Source: Spirochaetaceae bacterium
GTDB lineage: Bacteria; Spirochaetota; Spirochaetia; DSM-2461
DNA: 16,460 bases
Reading direction: 5' to 3'
Assembly (NCBI GenBank): GCA_016342385.1
Contig: JAEINM010000036.1
Coordinates: forward strand, 1 to 16,460
The translations under genes were made by a program, and so were the position numbers. Below are positions 7,127-14,932 of the stretch, one piece after another. The first letter of the stretch is position 1. Each line of letters begins with the position of its first letter. The notes under the pieces are model-generated. The model made no database searches and was not told the origin of the DNA. It saw only the letters and a program-made list of their open reading frames with translations.

Positions 7127-7933
7127 ATGCCGGTTATTACTATTTCCCGTGATGCGGGTAGTTTTGGAGATGAAATTGCAGATTCCTTATCAGAAAAACG
7201 AGGGTACTCACTTCTAGGTCCCGAGAGTATTGTCGAAAAACTCAGAATAAAAGGAATTGAAAGACCGGTCATTGAGCATTTCGATGAAAAAGATCCCGGA
7301 TTTCTCACTAAGTTTTCTGACAAAAGGGATAAATATATTCAATACCTTAAATTGATAATATTAGAAGAATGTATTGACAATAAACTTGTTCTTTTGGGAT
7401 TGGGGGGGCCTTTTCTGTTCAATTCACATGATTCTCTTATCCGTGTCAAAGTAACAGCTCCTCAAGAGATCCGTGTTGAAAGAATTGCTGAAAAATATGA
7501 ATGTGATAAGATCTTATCCCGAAGATTGATTAACCAGGTTGATCATGACCGGATGGGATATGCTAAAGGATTTTTTGGTAAAGATTATAAAGAATTTAAT
7601 TCTTATGACCTGATACTCAATACTGAATATATGTCGATATATGATGGTGTCAGGCTGATTGAAGAAATGATCAGGATAAAAGAAAATAATGATGATGATT
7701 TCATAGCTGAACTGGTTGTTAATAAAGCCGCAGTCAAAATCCTCTATGAAAAGAAAATTCCTGTCAAAAACCTGATACTCCACTATGAGAATGGTCTTCT
7801 GATTATAGAAGGGCAAACAGGAAGTATGGAAGATAGAGATCTCTGTTCATTGTTCGCTGGAGAGATTGATGAAGTGGAAGATATTCTCAATAAAATCAGT
7901 TATAAGCCTCTGGGTCATTACAAAATCCAGTAG
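7127..7933 (+). CDS. Cytidylate-kinase-like protein with C-terminal BON-like domain
   Basis: The 268-residue protein starts with a cytidylate-kinase-like domain (about 1-182). It shows ITISRDAGSFGDEIADSL (4-21) in place of the family loop usually written SRQYGSGG, then VLLGLGGPFLF (88-98), the R-V-x-R-I segment near 116-120, DHDRMGYAKGFFGKDY (139-154) and YDLILNTEYMS (160-170). This family is P-loop related but lacks the usual Lys, and its substrate is generally unproven. Residues about 190-260 look like a BON domain, with an NGLLIIEGQTGS strand-turn-strand (222-233), an Arg seven residues later in the sequence EDRD, and EIDEVEDILNKI (246-257). BON domains bind membranes, lipids or small ligands such as (p)ppGpp or K+. 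AGGGGG precedes the ATG with about 6-base spacing. The stop is 14 bases from the convergent binding-protein gene. Confidence 0.82.
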   Translation: MPVITISRDAGSFGDEIADSLSEKRGYSLLGPESIVEKLRIKGIERPVIEHFDEKDPGFLTKFSDKRDKYIQYLKLIILEECIDNKLVLLGLGGPFLFNSHDSLIRVKVTAPQEIRVERIAEKYECDKILSRRLINQVDHDRMGYAKGFFGKDYKEFNSYDLILNTEYMSIYDGVRLIEEMIRIKENNDDDFIAELVVNKAAVKILYEKKIPVKNLILHYENGLLIIEGQTGSMEDRDLCSLFAGEIDEVEDILNKISYKPLGHYKIQ

Positions 7934-7947
7934 AAATAAGTCCATTG

Positions 7948-9276
7948 TTAATTCTGATTTTCCATGAAATTCTGTATTTCTTTCAATCCTTCATCTATTG
8001 TCAGCCTTCCTGTGATAATCAGCCTGGAAATCTTAGGTAGTACAAAGCGTAGTTTATCCCAGGTTTCATCGGGGCCGAGTGTTGTCGCATTCTCCAGATT
8101 TTCCATCAGAAGAAATTTGTTGATGCTCTGTGGTATCAGCTCATAGACTTGATTATTATAGGGCAGATAGCCTGTTCTGGGATTTATTCTCTGCTGGACT
8201 CCGTAGGCTGTTAGAAAATAGAGTAATGCCTGTGAAGCTTGAGAATTCTGGTGTCCTGAGGGCAGGGACAGCAGTTTATAACTGAGCAATGGCGGGGGAT
8301 TTTCCCCTCCGAGCTGAGGCAGACTTCTATTTCCACCTACATAAGGATCTCTGGAAATTTCTCCCAGTATTGTTGATGATGTATACACACTATCAATCCT
8401 GCCTTCCAGAAAATCTTCATGAGGATCTGCTGATAGTTTATAGATCCCCTGTTTGTACAAGCCTGTAAGATAGAAAAAACTCTCTCTAACTGCTGCGCTG
8501 TCAATTGAAAATCCACCTTCCAGTCCGAATCTGGTAAATAGTGGATAGAGAAAATCCAGGTTTCCAAAATCGGAAGTCAGATGTCTGTTTTCTCCACCGG
8601 AAGAGTTCTCAAGGAAAACCGGTCTGCTGAATTTAAAGGGGAGAGCCAGTAATTTCCCCCCAATGGAAAGGTTAGGTTTTTGATCATCTTGTACAGAGAA
8701 CGTATGAGAAAGAGGACTCAACAGAGGTGAAAGTCTATTCAGCTTTTTATCTGTATATACTATAAGATCGGGGATCTGAGTCTGGTTAAACACATTGTAT
8801 TCCAATAGGCTGGTAAGATCTTTTTCCACACGATATTCTATTTCTATCCTGTGCAGCCTGCCGAAGAGATCAATTTCTCTCTGAAGGAATAGATCCTCTT
8901 CATCGAACCAGATGGTCATCTTCTCCGTGTCCGCCACTATTCCCTCTATTTCAATTACACCCGGTAGGGGGATCTTTCCAATAGCACTATTCTGCAGATA
9001 GAGAATAGTCTCTTCATTTGAAATATAGAGCGTTTTATCGGGATCAGTCTCCATTAAAAAATCCTCGGAAAGAAACCGGAAACTATAAGTCTCTTCCATC
9101 AGCGGCAGTAGTTCATAGAGGAATATTCCCGTAAATTCTGAATCGGGCAGTTTGTAGGATAAGAGTTCTATGCTTTCCTGTGAGAAGTTTTCAAATAATT
9201 CACCGTTTAAACGGATTTCAAGAGAGAATAAAGAGGATGTTAAAAAGAGAAGAAAGCAAATGATTAGTCGGTTCAT
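7948..9276 (-). CDS. Exported family-1 extracellular solute-binding-like protein with extra N-terminal domain
   Basis: This 442-residue protein has a Sec signal peptide (hydrophobic 4-18, ending LFS-LE) and no lipobox Cys. Residues about 119-442 follow the plan of family-1 ABC solute-binding proteins: MTIWFDEED at the first strand, PDLIVYTD (169-176), LLALPFKFSRPVFLEN (209-224) where the lobe crossover lies, a DFLEGRIDSVYTSS segment (288-301), an LPSGHQNSQASQALLYFLTAYG helix region (338-359) and TGYLPYNN (368-375). Residues 20-115 form an additional domain with LNGELF and FTGIFLYELLPLME, which faintly recalls the sulfite-oxidase-type molybdopterin-binding fold without its ligand residues; that comparison is weak. 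No permease or ATPase lies nearby, so a sensory or envelope role is as likely as transport. It lies 62 bases downstream of FecR-OmpA on the same strand. I see no clear Shine-Dalgarno before its ATG. Confidence 0.75.
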   Translation of the reverse strand: MNRLIICFLLFLTSSLFSLEIRLNGELFENFSQESIELLSYKLPDSEFTGIFLYELLPLMEETYSFRFLSEDFLMETDPDKTLYISNEETILYLQNSAIGKIPLPGVIEIEGIVADTEKMTIWFDEEDLFLQREIDLFGRLHRIEIEYRVEKDLTSLLEYNVFNQTQIPDLIVYTDKKLNRLSPLLSPLSHTFSVQDDQKPNLSIGGKLLALPFKFSRPVFLENSSGGENRHLTSDFGNLDFLYPLFTRFGLEGGFSIDSAAVRESFFYLTGLYKQGIYKLSADPHEDFLEGRIDSVYTSSTILGEISRDPYVGGNRSLPQLGGENPPPLLSYKLLSLPSGHQNSQASQALLYFLTAYGVQQRINPRTGYLPYNNQVYELIPQSINKFLLMENLENATTLGPDETWDKLRFVLPKISRLIITGRLTIDEGLKEIQNFMENQN

Positions 9277-9338
9277 AGTTTATGATTGTAACTTCTGATG
9301 TCTTAATTCGCAAGCCTTCCCTCTCTTAAAGATCGCTG

Positions 9339-10343
9339 CTAGTCTTCTCTGATAATAAATTCAACCCTTCTATTGAGAGCTTTTCCCTCTGCTGTATTAT
9401 TATCTGCTAAAGGTTGTGATCCGCCATATCCCCTTATTTCCATTCTTTTAGGAGAAATCCCCTGCTGTATAAGATAGTCTTTTATTGCCTGTGCTCTCTC
9501 CAGAGATAATCTGTACATGGCTGAAGAGGATCCTACATTTGCCGTATGTCCTGCGATCTCAATTTTAAGGGATTTCCTTTTCAATGCGCCAAGAACAATA
9601 GCCAGTTCTTCATAGGACGAGGGGAGGATTTCTGATGTGTTGGCATTGAAAAGAATATTATTTGTTATCATAAAGACTTTTTCTGAGTGAATCAGATTCA
9701 GTATCTGTTGAAATTCGATTATATCACTTTTATCCATATCCGCAGGCTGAGTCGGAGTAGAATTATTATTGACTGTGGTTTTCTTCTGAAAGGCTAGAAG
9801 TATTTTATTCTTTTCAAATTTCTTATTATAGATTTCTGTTATTCCCGATAGGGCATAAATATCTGTCTTTTCCGGGAATGCCTGGAATACAAGATCTGTT
9901 CCTCTTACTCCGGCGACAGTATTTCCACTTTCAACACTGAATTTCTGATCGGAAAACAATTTATGAAACCTGGCAAAGAGTTTTCCTTCATTCAGGTTTA
10001 CAGAAAGATTTTTCAATGTATTATCTGTAATATATAAAATAGTATTATTGTCCATTTTCATTAGAGTATTTTCAGAAAACCTGATATCCAGTTCTCCATC
10101 TCCCAATGTTTTCAGTATATGGCCTATTTCAATTTTCATCCCTATTTCAACGGGATTCCATTCCTCGCTATCTGATCCCTTATATAAAGTTTCCCCCTGA
10201 GAATAGGTAATCATGGCTTTTTGTTGAACAACAAGAGGGTTCTGGATAAGCATGGCATCTTTGGAAATCAGATAGACTGAGATTCCTATGGACAAGAGGA
10301 GGAAAAGTGAAACTGAAATTATAATAATTATTTTCTTATTCAT
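9339..10343 (-). CDS. FecR-domain and OmpA-domain envelope protein
   Basis: This 334-residue protein is anchored by one N-terminal hydrophobic segment (4-26), or an uncleaved signal, with the rest in the periplasm. Residues about 40-175 are a FecR domain: a repeat-like beta segment, then LNEGKLFARF (117-126), FSVESGNTVAGVRGTDLVF (135-153) with the hallmark VRGT, and ALSGITEIYN. Residues about 224-334 are an OmpA C-terminal domain with NILFNANTSEILP, IEIAGHTANVGSSS, LSLERAQAIKDYL, GYGGSQPL and the final NRRVEFI, which binds peptidoglycan in relatives. The usual Asp of GHTD is Ala268 here, while Arg283 is kept; those two contact diaminopimelate in well-studied OmpA proteins. AGGA lies 8 bases before the ATG. 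It is divergent from the DUF2161/CHAT cluster. FecR domains often accompany CHASE2 cyclases, which links it by context to the gene at 14929. Confidence 0.9.
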   Translation of the reverse strand: MNKKIIIIISVSLFLLLSIGISVYLISKDAMLIQNPLVVQQKAMITYSQGETLYKGSDSEEWNPVEIGMKIEIGHILKTLGDGELDIRFSENTLMKMDNNTILYITDNTLKNLSVNLNEGKLFARFHKLFSDQKFSVESGNTVAGVRGTDLVFQAFPEKTDIYALSGITEIYNKKFEKNKILLAFQKKTTVNNNSTPTQPADMDKSDIIEFQQILNLIHSEKVFMITNNILFNANTSEILPSSYEELAIVLGALKRKSLKIEIAGHTANVGSSSAMYRLSLERAQAIKDYLIQQGISPKRMEIRGYGGSQPLADNNTAEGKALNRRVEFIIRED

Positions 10344-10383
10344 TTAAATATCCTGAGAAGTCTTTTGATTAATTGTAGTATAA

Positions 10384-10424
10384 TTTTTTATAAAAAAGTT
10401 GATATTCGGGGATTTATTGTCAAC
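10384..10424. promoter_or_regulatory. Palindromic elements in the divergent FecR-OmpA / DUF2161 intergenic region
   Basis: Two symmetric elements abut in the 104-base space between divergent starts. TTTTTTATAAAAAA (10384-10397) is a perfect 14-base palindrome. GTTGA (10398-10402) and TCAAC (10420-10424) form a 27-base inverted repeat around a 17-base centre. The minus-strand reading of the right arm gives TTGACA (10418-10423), a perfect -35, but no -10 stands at a normal distance. An operator for one or both genes is possible; AT-rich chance symmetry is also possible. Confidence 0.3.
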
Positions 10425-10447
10425 AAATCGACTTGTATCGGGAGTAT

Positions 10448-11164
10448 ATGAAAGAAACGGAACTGGATCAACCTATCCGGCACTGGCTGGAGAAGCAGGG
10501 ATACTCTGTTTCCTGCGAGGTTAAGCACTGCGATATGGTGGCTCAAAAAGAGGATGAACTCCTTATAGTTGAACTGAAAACCCGATTCTCTCTGGATCTT
10601 GTGTATCAGGCTGTGAACAGGAAAAATCTCACAGATTCAGTTTATGTGGCTGTACCTGTACTGCCCGGTAAAAAGAGTATCCCCCGATATAGAGATGTCA
10701 AAAAGCTTCTATCCAGGCTGGAAGTCGGACTGATACTGGTTCGTTTTATGAAGAGTAAGACCAGAGTGGAAGTAATTTCCCATCCTGTTGAATTCAAAAA
10801 ACGGAGAGCTCTCAGACGGCGGAATTCCATCATCCGTGAGATAGACGGGCGGTATTCCGAGTTTAATAAAGCCGGGAGCGCTACCGTAGACCGGAAGGTC
10901 AGTGCCTACAGGCAGCAGGCTATAATGACTGCTTATTTTTTACGGGAAAAAGGTCCTCTTTCTCCGGCTGCTATCAGAAAACTGGGGGGTGGTAATAAAA
11001 CTCAGCAGATCCTGTCGGGGAATGTCTATGGGTGGTTTGACCGGATCAGTCGTGGGATTTATTGTCTCAATGTAACCGGAAGAACAGCTTTGGATAACTA
11101 TGAGGATATACTCGAAAGTATACTCAACAATCTGGATATAGGCGGGGAACCTGACGGACAATAA
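10448..11164 (+). CDS. DUF2161-family PD-(D/E)XK phosphodiesterase-like protein
   Basis: This 238-residue cytoplasmic protein of the DUF2161 family (COG5482-like) is predicted to have a PD-(D/E)XK nuclease fold. With the ATG start, the core is Asp29 in CDMVAQ, Glu42-x-Lys44 in VELKTRF and Gln54 in YQAVNR, the classical order of catalytic acid, E-x-K and a helix Gln. SVYVAVP follows. The C-terminal half is basic (KKRRALRRR) and then carries a winged-helix-like part with AYRQQAIMTAYFL, LSPAAIRKLGG and a NVYGWFDRISRGIYCL block that is distinctive of the family. Activity and substrate are unproven in the family. I prefer ATG 10448 (GGGAG just upstream, short spacing) over a TTG at 10433 with no ribosome site. 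It is 96 bases upstream of the CHAT gene on the same strand; a shared role is unclear. Confidence 0.8.
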   Translation: MKETELDQPIRHWLEKQGYSVSCEVKHCDMVAQKEDELLIVELKTRFSLDLVYQAVNRKNLTDSVYVAVPVLPGKKSIPRYRDVKKLLSRLEVGLILVRFMKSKTRVEVISHPVEFKKRRALRRRNSIIREIDGRYSEFNKAGSATVDRKVSAYRQQAIMTAYFLREKGPLSPAAIRKLGGGNKTQQILSGNVYGWFDRISRGIYCLNVTGRTALDNYEDILESILNNLDIGGEPDGQ

Positions 11165-11225
11165 ATTCATAAAAAAATAAATCTATGCTACTGAATTCGC
11201 GCTGATTTATGATCTTGCTGATTGC

Positions 11226-11254
11226 TTGACACCATTATACCCTGAGTCTAAGCT
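11226..11254 (+). promoter_or_regulatory. Promoter-like -35 (TTGACA) immediately upstream of the CHAT gene
   Basis: A perfect TTGACA at 11226-11231 is followed after 17 bases by TAAGCT (11249-11254), a poor -10. If used, transcription would start close to the ATG at 11261 and give a leaderless or nearly leaderless mRNA, which fits the lack of any Shine-Dalgarno before that ATG. A TATACC at 11236-11241 could serve a promoter starting further left instead. Upstream, ATAAATC (11177-11183) can pair with GATTTAT (11203-11209), a weak structure and not a convincing terminator. Confidence 0.3.
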
Positions 11255-11260
11255 GATATT

Positions 11261-14200
11261 ATGTTCAACAGAGTTTTATTTCTTTTATTTGTCAGTATTT
11301 TGAGCTTTCCCTTGTCTGCAGATCCTATGGAAGAGGGTAGTTCTCTATTTAATAGGGGAATCTCTTTATATAAGAAAGGGGATTATTCAAGTTCCTACAA
11401 ATTATTGACCGATAGTATTGCCTTTTTTGAGGATGAAGGAAAAGGTGCGGTAGAGTGGCTGATAAACGCTTATCTCTGGGCAGGAGCCGCGGCATATCAT
11501 CTTCAAAGATATGAAGAAGCGGAATATCACTACCTCAACTCATTGAGACTGAGCGAATCCGGCAGTTATACAGTGTATCAGATAAATATCCTATCAGCAC
11601 TGGCCAATATGAAATATGCATTAACAGAATATTCTGAAGCCGGGGATCTCTATCTGAGAACAGCGGATATTATGAGACAGTCCGAATCTCCCGAGGGCGC
11701 GTCTCAGGTATTTGAATATGGTGGTACTGCAAAGGTTCTGGCCGGGGAGTACAGTGATGCTCTGGAAATTTTTGAAAGGGCTATTGGAAACTCTCCTAAA
11801 GATCGCCCTCATAATGAAATGGCTGGTTTATATGCTATGCGCGGGAACTGTTTCTATTATCTGCAGGATCTGAATAAGGCTCTTATTGATTATCACCATA
11901 GTGTAGCACTTATGGAACCCTACGGTTCTACAGCTGATTTGACTCAGTATTACGGATGGGTCGGAAAAATATATTTCGATTCAGCTGATAATGAGAATGC
12001 CCTGGTGTATTTCCATAAATCACTGGCACTGGCAAAAGAACTTCAAAGTCCTGAAGATGAGTCCAGAATCCTGGCTTATTTCGGGTTTCTCTACAGCTCT
12101 ACAGGAGAATATGATAGAGCAGCAGAATATTATGAAAACTCACTTAAAATTGCTAAGACTCTCGGAAAGAGAGAATTCCTGATTGCCGCATATGAAAGCC
12201 TCGGTTGGATTTATGGGGAGAGCGGAAATGAAGAAGGGCTTATAGAAATAAATCAAGAGCTGATCCGTTTGTATGAAGAGATAAATGATGATGCAAAACT
12301 GGCTGAAGCCTGCAATGATCTGGGGTATTTGTTCTATAACCGCAAGGAGTATAATTCTGCTATACCATTATTTGAAAAGTCTGCAGAGCTCTACAGAAAA
12401 TCAGGAAATAACGAAAGACTGGCTACGGTGCTTCTCAATCTGGGAATGTCCTATGAGAAATCAGGCGATGCAGAACAAGCAAAAATATATCTCAATGAAA
12501 GTCTCTCTCTCAATCTGGACAATAATAATTTAGACGATGCTGAAAATCTCCTTGGCCATTTCAATCTTATTTATTCTAAAGAATATGACTATATCAGTCT
12601 TATTCGTGCTATGGAGCATTTTGTACCCATCTATCGGTCTGAAAACCGGCTGACTGAACTTATGCACCTGACCAATAATATCGGAGCTTTTTATTATGAA
12701 TTATCCGACTATGAGAAAGCTATTGAGTATTATCGGGAAGCCGGAGAATTAGCTGTTCAGATGGAAGATTTTCGGGAGCAATCTATTAATCTTCACAATA
12801 TTGCCCAGGCAAAAGCGGCTCTTTCTCTGTTTAATGAAGCCTTTGAGCTATTTGAACAAGCGCTGAAAATTGCCCTGGAAAAGGGAATAGATGACATTCA
12901 GGGCGATATCTGGAACAATTTTGGTGAACTATACAGAGCCTGGGGGTGGTTTGAAAAAAGCTTATCCTGTTATTCCAAAGCCGAGGTCATATATGAGAAT
13001 CGTGGTGATAGAGCCGGGCTTGCTGCTGTCTCTAACAATATTGGTCAGGCTCTCCGTTTGGGAGGAGATCCGGAAGCTTCCATCCCCTATTACAATGAGG
13101 CTCTTTCCTATATGGAAGATAAAGAATCAAAGGCAATTTTTTTCAGTAATCTCGGAGAAGCCTATCGGGAATCGGGAAATCCTGAAGAAGCTTTGGATTA
13201 TTATACAAAAGCCCTTCAAATTGATATCGAAATGAAAAATCTTCGTGGAATTCAAATCAGAAAAAATAATATTGCCCTGATTGATGTCGAGAATGGTAAT
13301 TATGAACAGGCTATAGAAACTTTTAAAGGAGGTCTGAAATACTGGGAAGAAATTGGAAGTAAAAAAGAGGTCGCTACAGTTTTAAGAAACCTCTGGAGAG
13401 CGAATTTTGATCTTGGGAATTACACTGCTGCTGTTGATTATATGGTTGATTCTGTCAAGATTCAGGAGGAATTACGCCAGACTGCCAAAGGAGCAGTCCG
13501 GAGGGAATATCTTGATTATCAGATAGACTCATACCGGGATCTAGCGGCTACTTATTACTATCTGGAAGATCCTCTTAATGCGCTCTATTTTCTGGAAATA
13601 TCCAGAGGGAAATATCTTTTGGAACAGATGAATATTTCAGATGAAAATGCAGCCTATGATTGGAGTACTTATAGTCAATTTTTAGAGAATCTGGATAGTA
13701 AGACCATGATGATATCCTTCTCTCTGACTGAGGGAAGTTTAATACAGGTTATAGCGGTGGAGCAGGATAGAGTGACGACAACGCTCAGTTCTGTAGAGGA
13801 AGAGTTTCTCAATTCGGTTTTTTCTCAATTCGGTCCTCTTTTAAGGCGCTATGTCAAGGATCCGGGAAAAAACAGATTTGAGAGTATCTTAAATCTTTAC
13901 CGGATACTTCTCGCTCGTCCGGTACATACTCGGACAACAGAAGACGCGGTGGAGTTTATCGGCAAATATTTTTTCTCAAAGTTGATTCTTCCCTTTCAGG
14001 AAGAATTATCGGGAATCCATCAGCTGATTATTGTGCCCGATGGAATATTGGGAACAATTCCCTTCGAAGTCCTACAGGATCAAAATGGCCATTATCTGGT
14101 AGAGAAATACGACGTCAGTTATTCACAGTCTCTGGTCATTTCGCAGATGATCCGGGAAAGAGTCTATGTACAAGATAGAAAGCCTATGCTCGCTTTTGGA

Positions 14201-14932
14201 GGCGCCGTCTATGAAGAAGACTCTTTTGGAGAAGACTCTCGGGAAACAGATGTCAATGTCATTCGCCAGAACGTATCGGAGATGATTCAGACCGGGGGCA
14301 GTACACGGGGAGCCTATTCGGGAATGGGACTGGGATCGTGGAAAAACCTTCCCGGGACCCTGGATGAGGTGAATCTGCTATTAGGTATCGTCCCGGGGAC
14401 CGAGATTATGACAGGAGCTGATGTGACGGAAAAAGCAGTACTTAATAAATCCGCTTCCGGTGAGCTGGCCAACTACAAAGTCATTCATTTTGCCACACAT
14501 GGGATTGTTGTTCCCGAAATTCCCGAACTGTCCGCCGTTGTGCTGTCTCAATTTTCTGACTTCCAGGGAGATGAAGACGGATATCTGACTATGAGTGAAA
14601 TTGCCCGATTAGATATTAAAGCGGACTTTGTCAATCTTTCCGCCTGCGAGACAGGTCTGGGTAAAATCTATGAGGGTGAAGGAGTTGTGGGCTTAACCCA
14701 GGCATTTCTCATCGCCGGGGCCAATGCGCTCTCCGTCTCTTTGTGGCAGGTGTCAGACGAATCGACAATGACGTTTATGACAGGAGTTTATACTCTGGTA
14801 GAGGAAAATGGCTTGAGTTATGCACAGGCCATTTCCGAGATGAAAAGAGTCTTTTTAAAAGATGATAAATATAACAATCCCTTTCACTGGGCTCCTTTTG
14901 TATTATATGGTGATTATGAGGCGGGATTATGA
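11261..14932 (+). CDS. Exported TPR-array protein with C-terminal CHAT (caspase-like) protease domain
   Basis: The protein is 1223 residues. A Sec signal peptide (1-20, ending PLSA-DP, no lipobox) sends it to the periplasm or beyond. Residues about 27-740 are some 16-17 tetratricopeptide repeats, e.g. AYFGFLYSSTGEYDRAAEYY and FSNLGEAYRESGNPEEALDY, a scaffold for protein binding. A linker (740-810) leads to the CHAT domain (about 815-1223), a caspase-clan cysteine protease. The predicted dyad is intact: His1080 in IHFATHG and Cys1129 in NLSACETG; GEGVVGLTQAFLIAGA, SLWQVSD and NPFHWAPFVLYGD are standard CHAT blocks, and LPGTLDEV (1029-1036) precedes the catalytic half. A Gly/Asp-rich stretch (984-1028) looks like a loop insertion that might be a processing or regulatory site. 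No Shine-Dalgarno is seen; the start is set by the signal peptide. Its TGA overlaps the ATG of the CHASE2 cyclase. Target protein unknown. Confidence 0.93.
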   Translation: MFNRVLFLLFVSILSFPLSADPMEEGSSLFNRGISLYKKGDYSSSYKLLTDSIAFFEDEGKGAVEWLINAYLWAGAAAYHLQRYEEAEYHYLNSLRLSESGSYTVYQINILSALANMKYALTEYSEAGDLYLRTADIMRQSESPEGASQVFEYGGTAKVLAGEYSDALEIFERAIGNSPKDRPHNEMAGLYAMRGNCFYYLQDLNKALIDYHHSVALMEPYGSTADLTQYYGWVGKIYFDSADNENALVYFHKSLALAKELQSPEDESRILAYFGFLYSSTGEYDRAAEYYENSLKIAKTLGKREFLIAAYESLGWIYGESGNEEGLIEINQELIRLYEEINDDAKLAEACNDLGYLFYNRKEYNSAIPLFEKSAELYRKSGNNERLATVLLNLGMSYEKSGDAEQAKIYLNESLSLNLDNNNLDDAENLLGHFNLIYSKEYDYISLIRAMEHFVPIYRSENRLTELMHLTNNIGAFYYELSDYEKAIEYYREAGELAVQMEDFREQSINLHNIAQAKAALSLFNEAFELFEQALKIALEKGIDDIQGDIWNNFGELYRAWGWFEKSLSCYSKAEVIYENRGDRAGLAAVSNNIGQALRLGGDPEASIPYYNEALSYMEDKESKAIFFSNLGEAYRESGNPEEALDYYTKALQIDIEMKNLRGIQIRKNNIALIDVENGNYEQAIETFKGGLKYWEEIGSKKEVATVLRNLWRANFDLGNYTAAVDYMVDSVKIQEELRQTAKGAVRREYLDYQIDSYRDLAATYYYLEDPLNALYFLEISRGKYLLEQMNISDENAAYDWSTYSQFLENLDSKTMMISFSLTEGSLIQVIAVEQDRVTTTLSSVEEEFLNSVFSQFGPLLRRYVKDPGKNRFESILNLYRILLARPVHTRTTEDAVEFIGKYFFSKLILPFQEELSGIHQLIIVPDGILGTIPFEVLQDQNGHYLVEKYDVSYSQSLVISQMIRERVYVQDRKPMLAFGGAVYEEDSFGEDSRETDVNVIRQNVSEMIQTGGSTRGAYSGMGLGSWKNLPGTLDEVNLLLGIVPGTEIMTGADVTEKAVLNKSASGELANYKVIHFATHGIVVPEIPELSAVVLSQFSDFQGDEDGYLTMSEIARLDIKADFVNLSACETGLGKIYEGEGVVGLTQAFLIAGANALSVSLWQVSDESTMTFMTGVYTLVEENGLSYAQAISEMKRVFLKDDKYNNPFHWAPFVLYGDYEAGL

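Noticed and set aside
10418..10423. Perfect TTGACA on the minus strand as -35 for FecR-OmpA
   Set aside because: No -10 hexamer occurs 16-18 bases downstream; TATACT further on is 35 bases away. Kept only as part of the inverted repeat.
11340..13480. DNA-level tandem repeats in the TPR region
   Set aside because: The protein repeats are obvious, but the DNA copies are diverged and I see no near-identical tandem units, so this is ordinary TPR coding sequence and not a recent repeat expansion.
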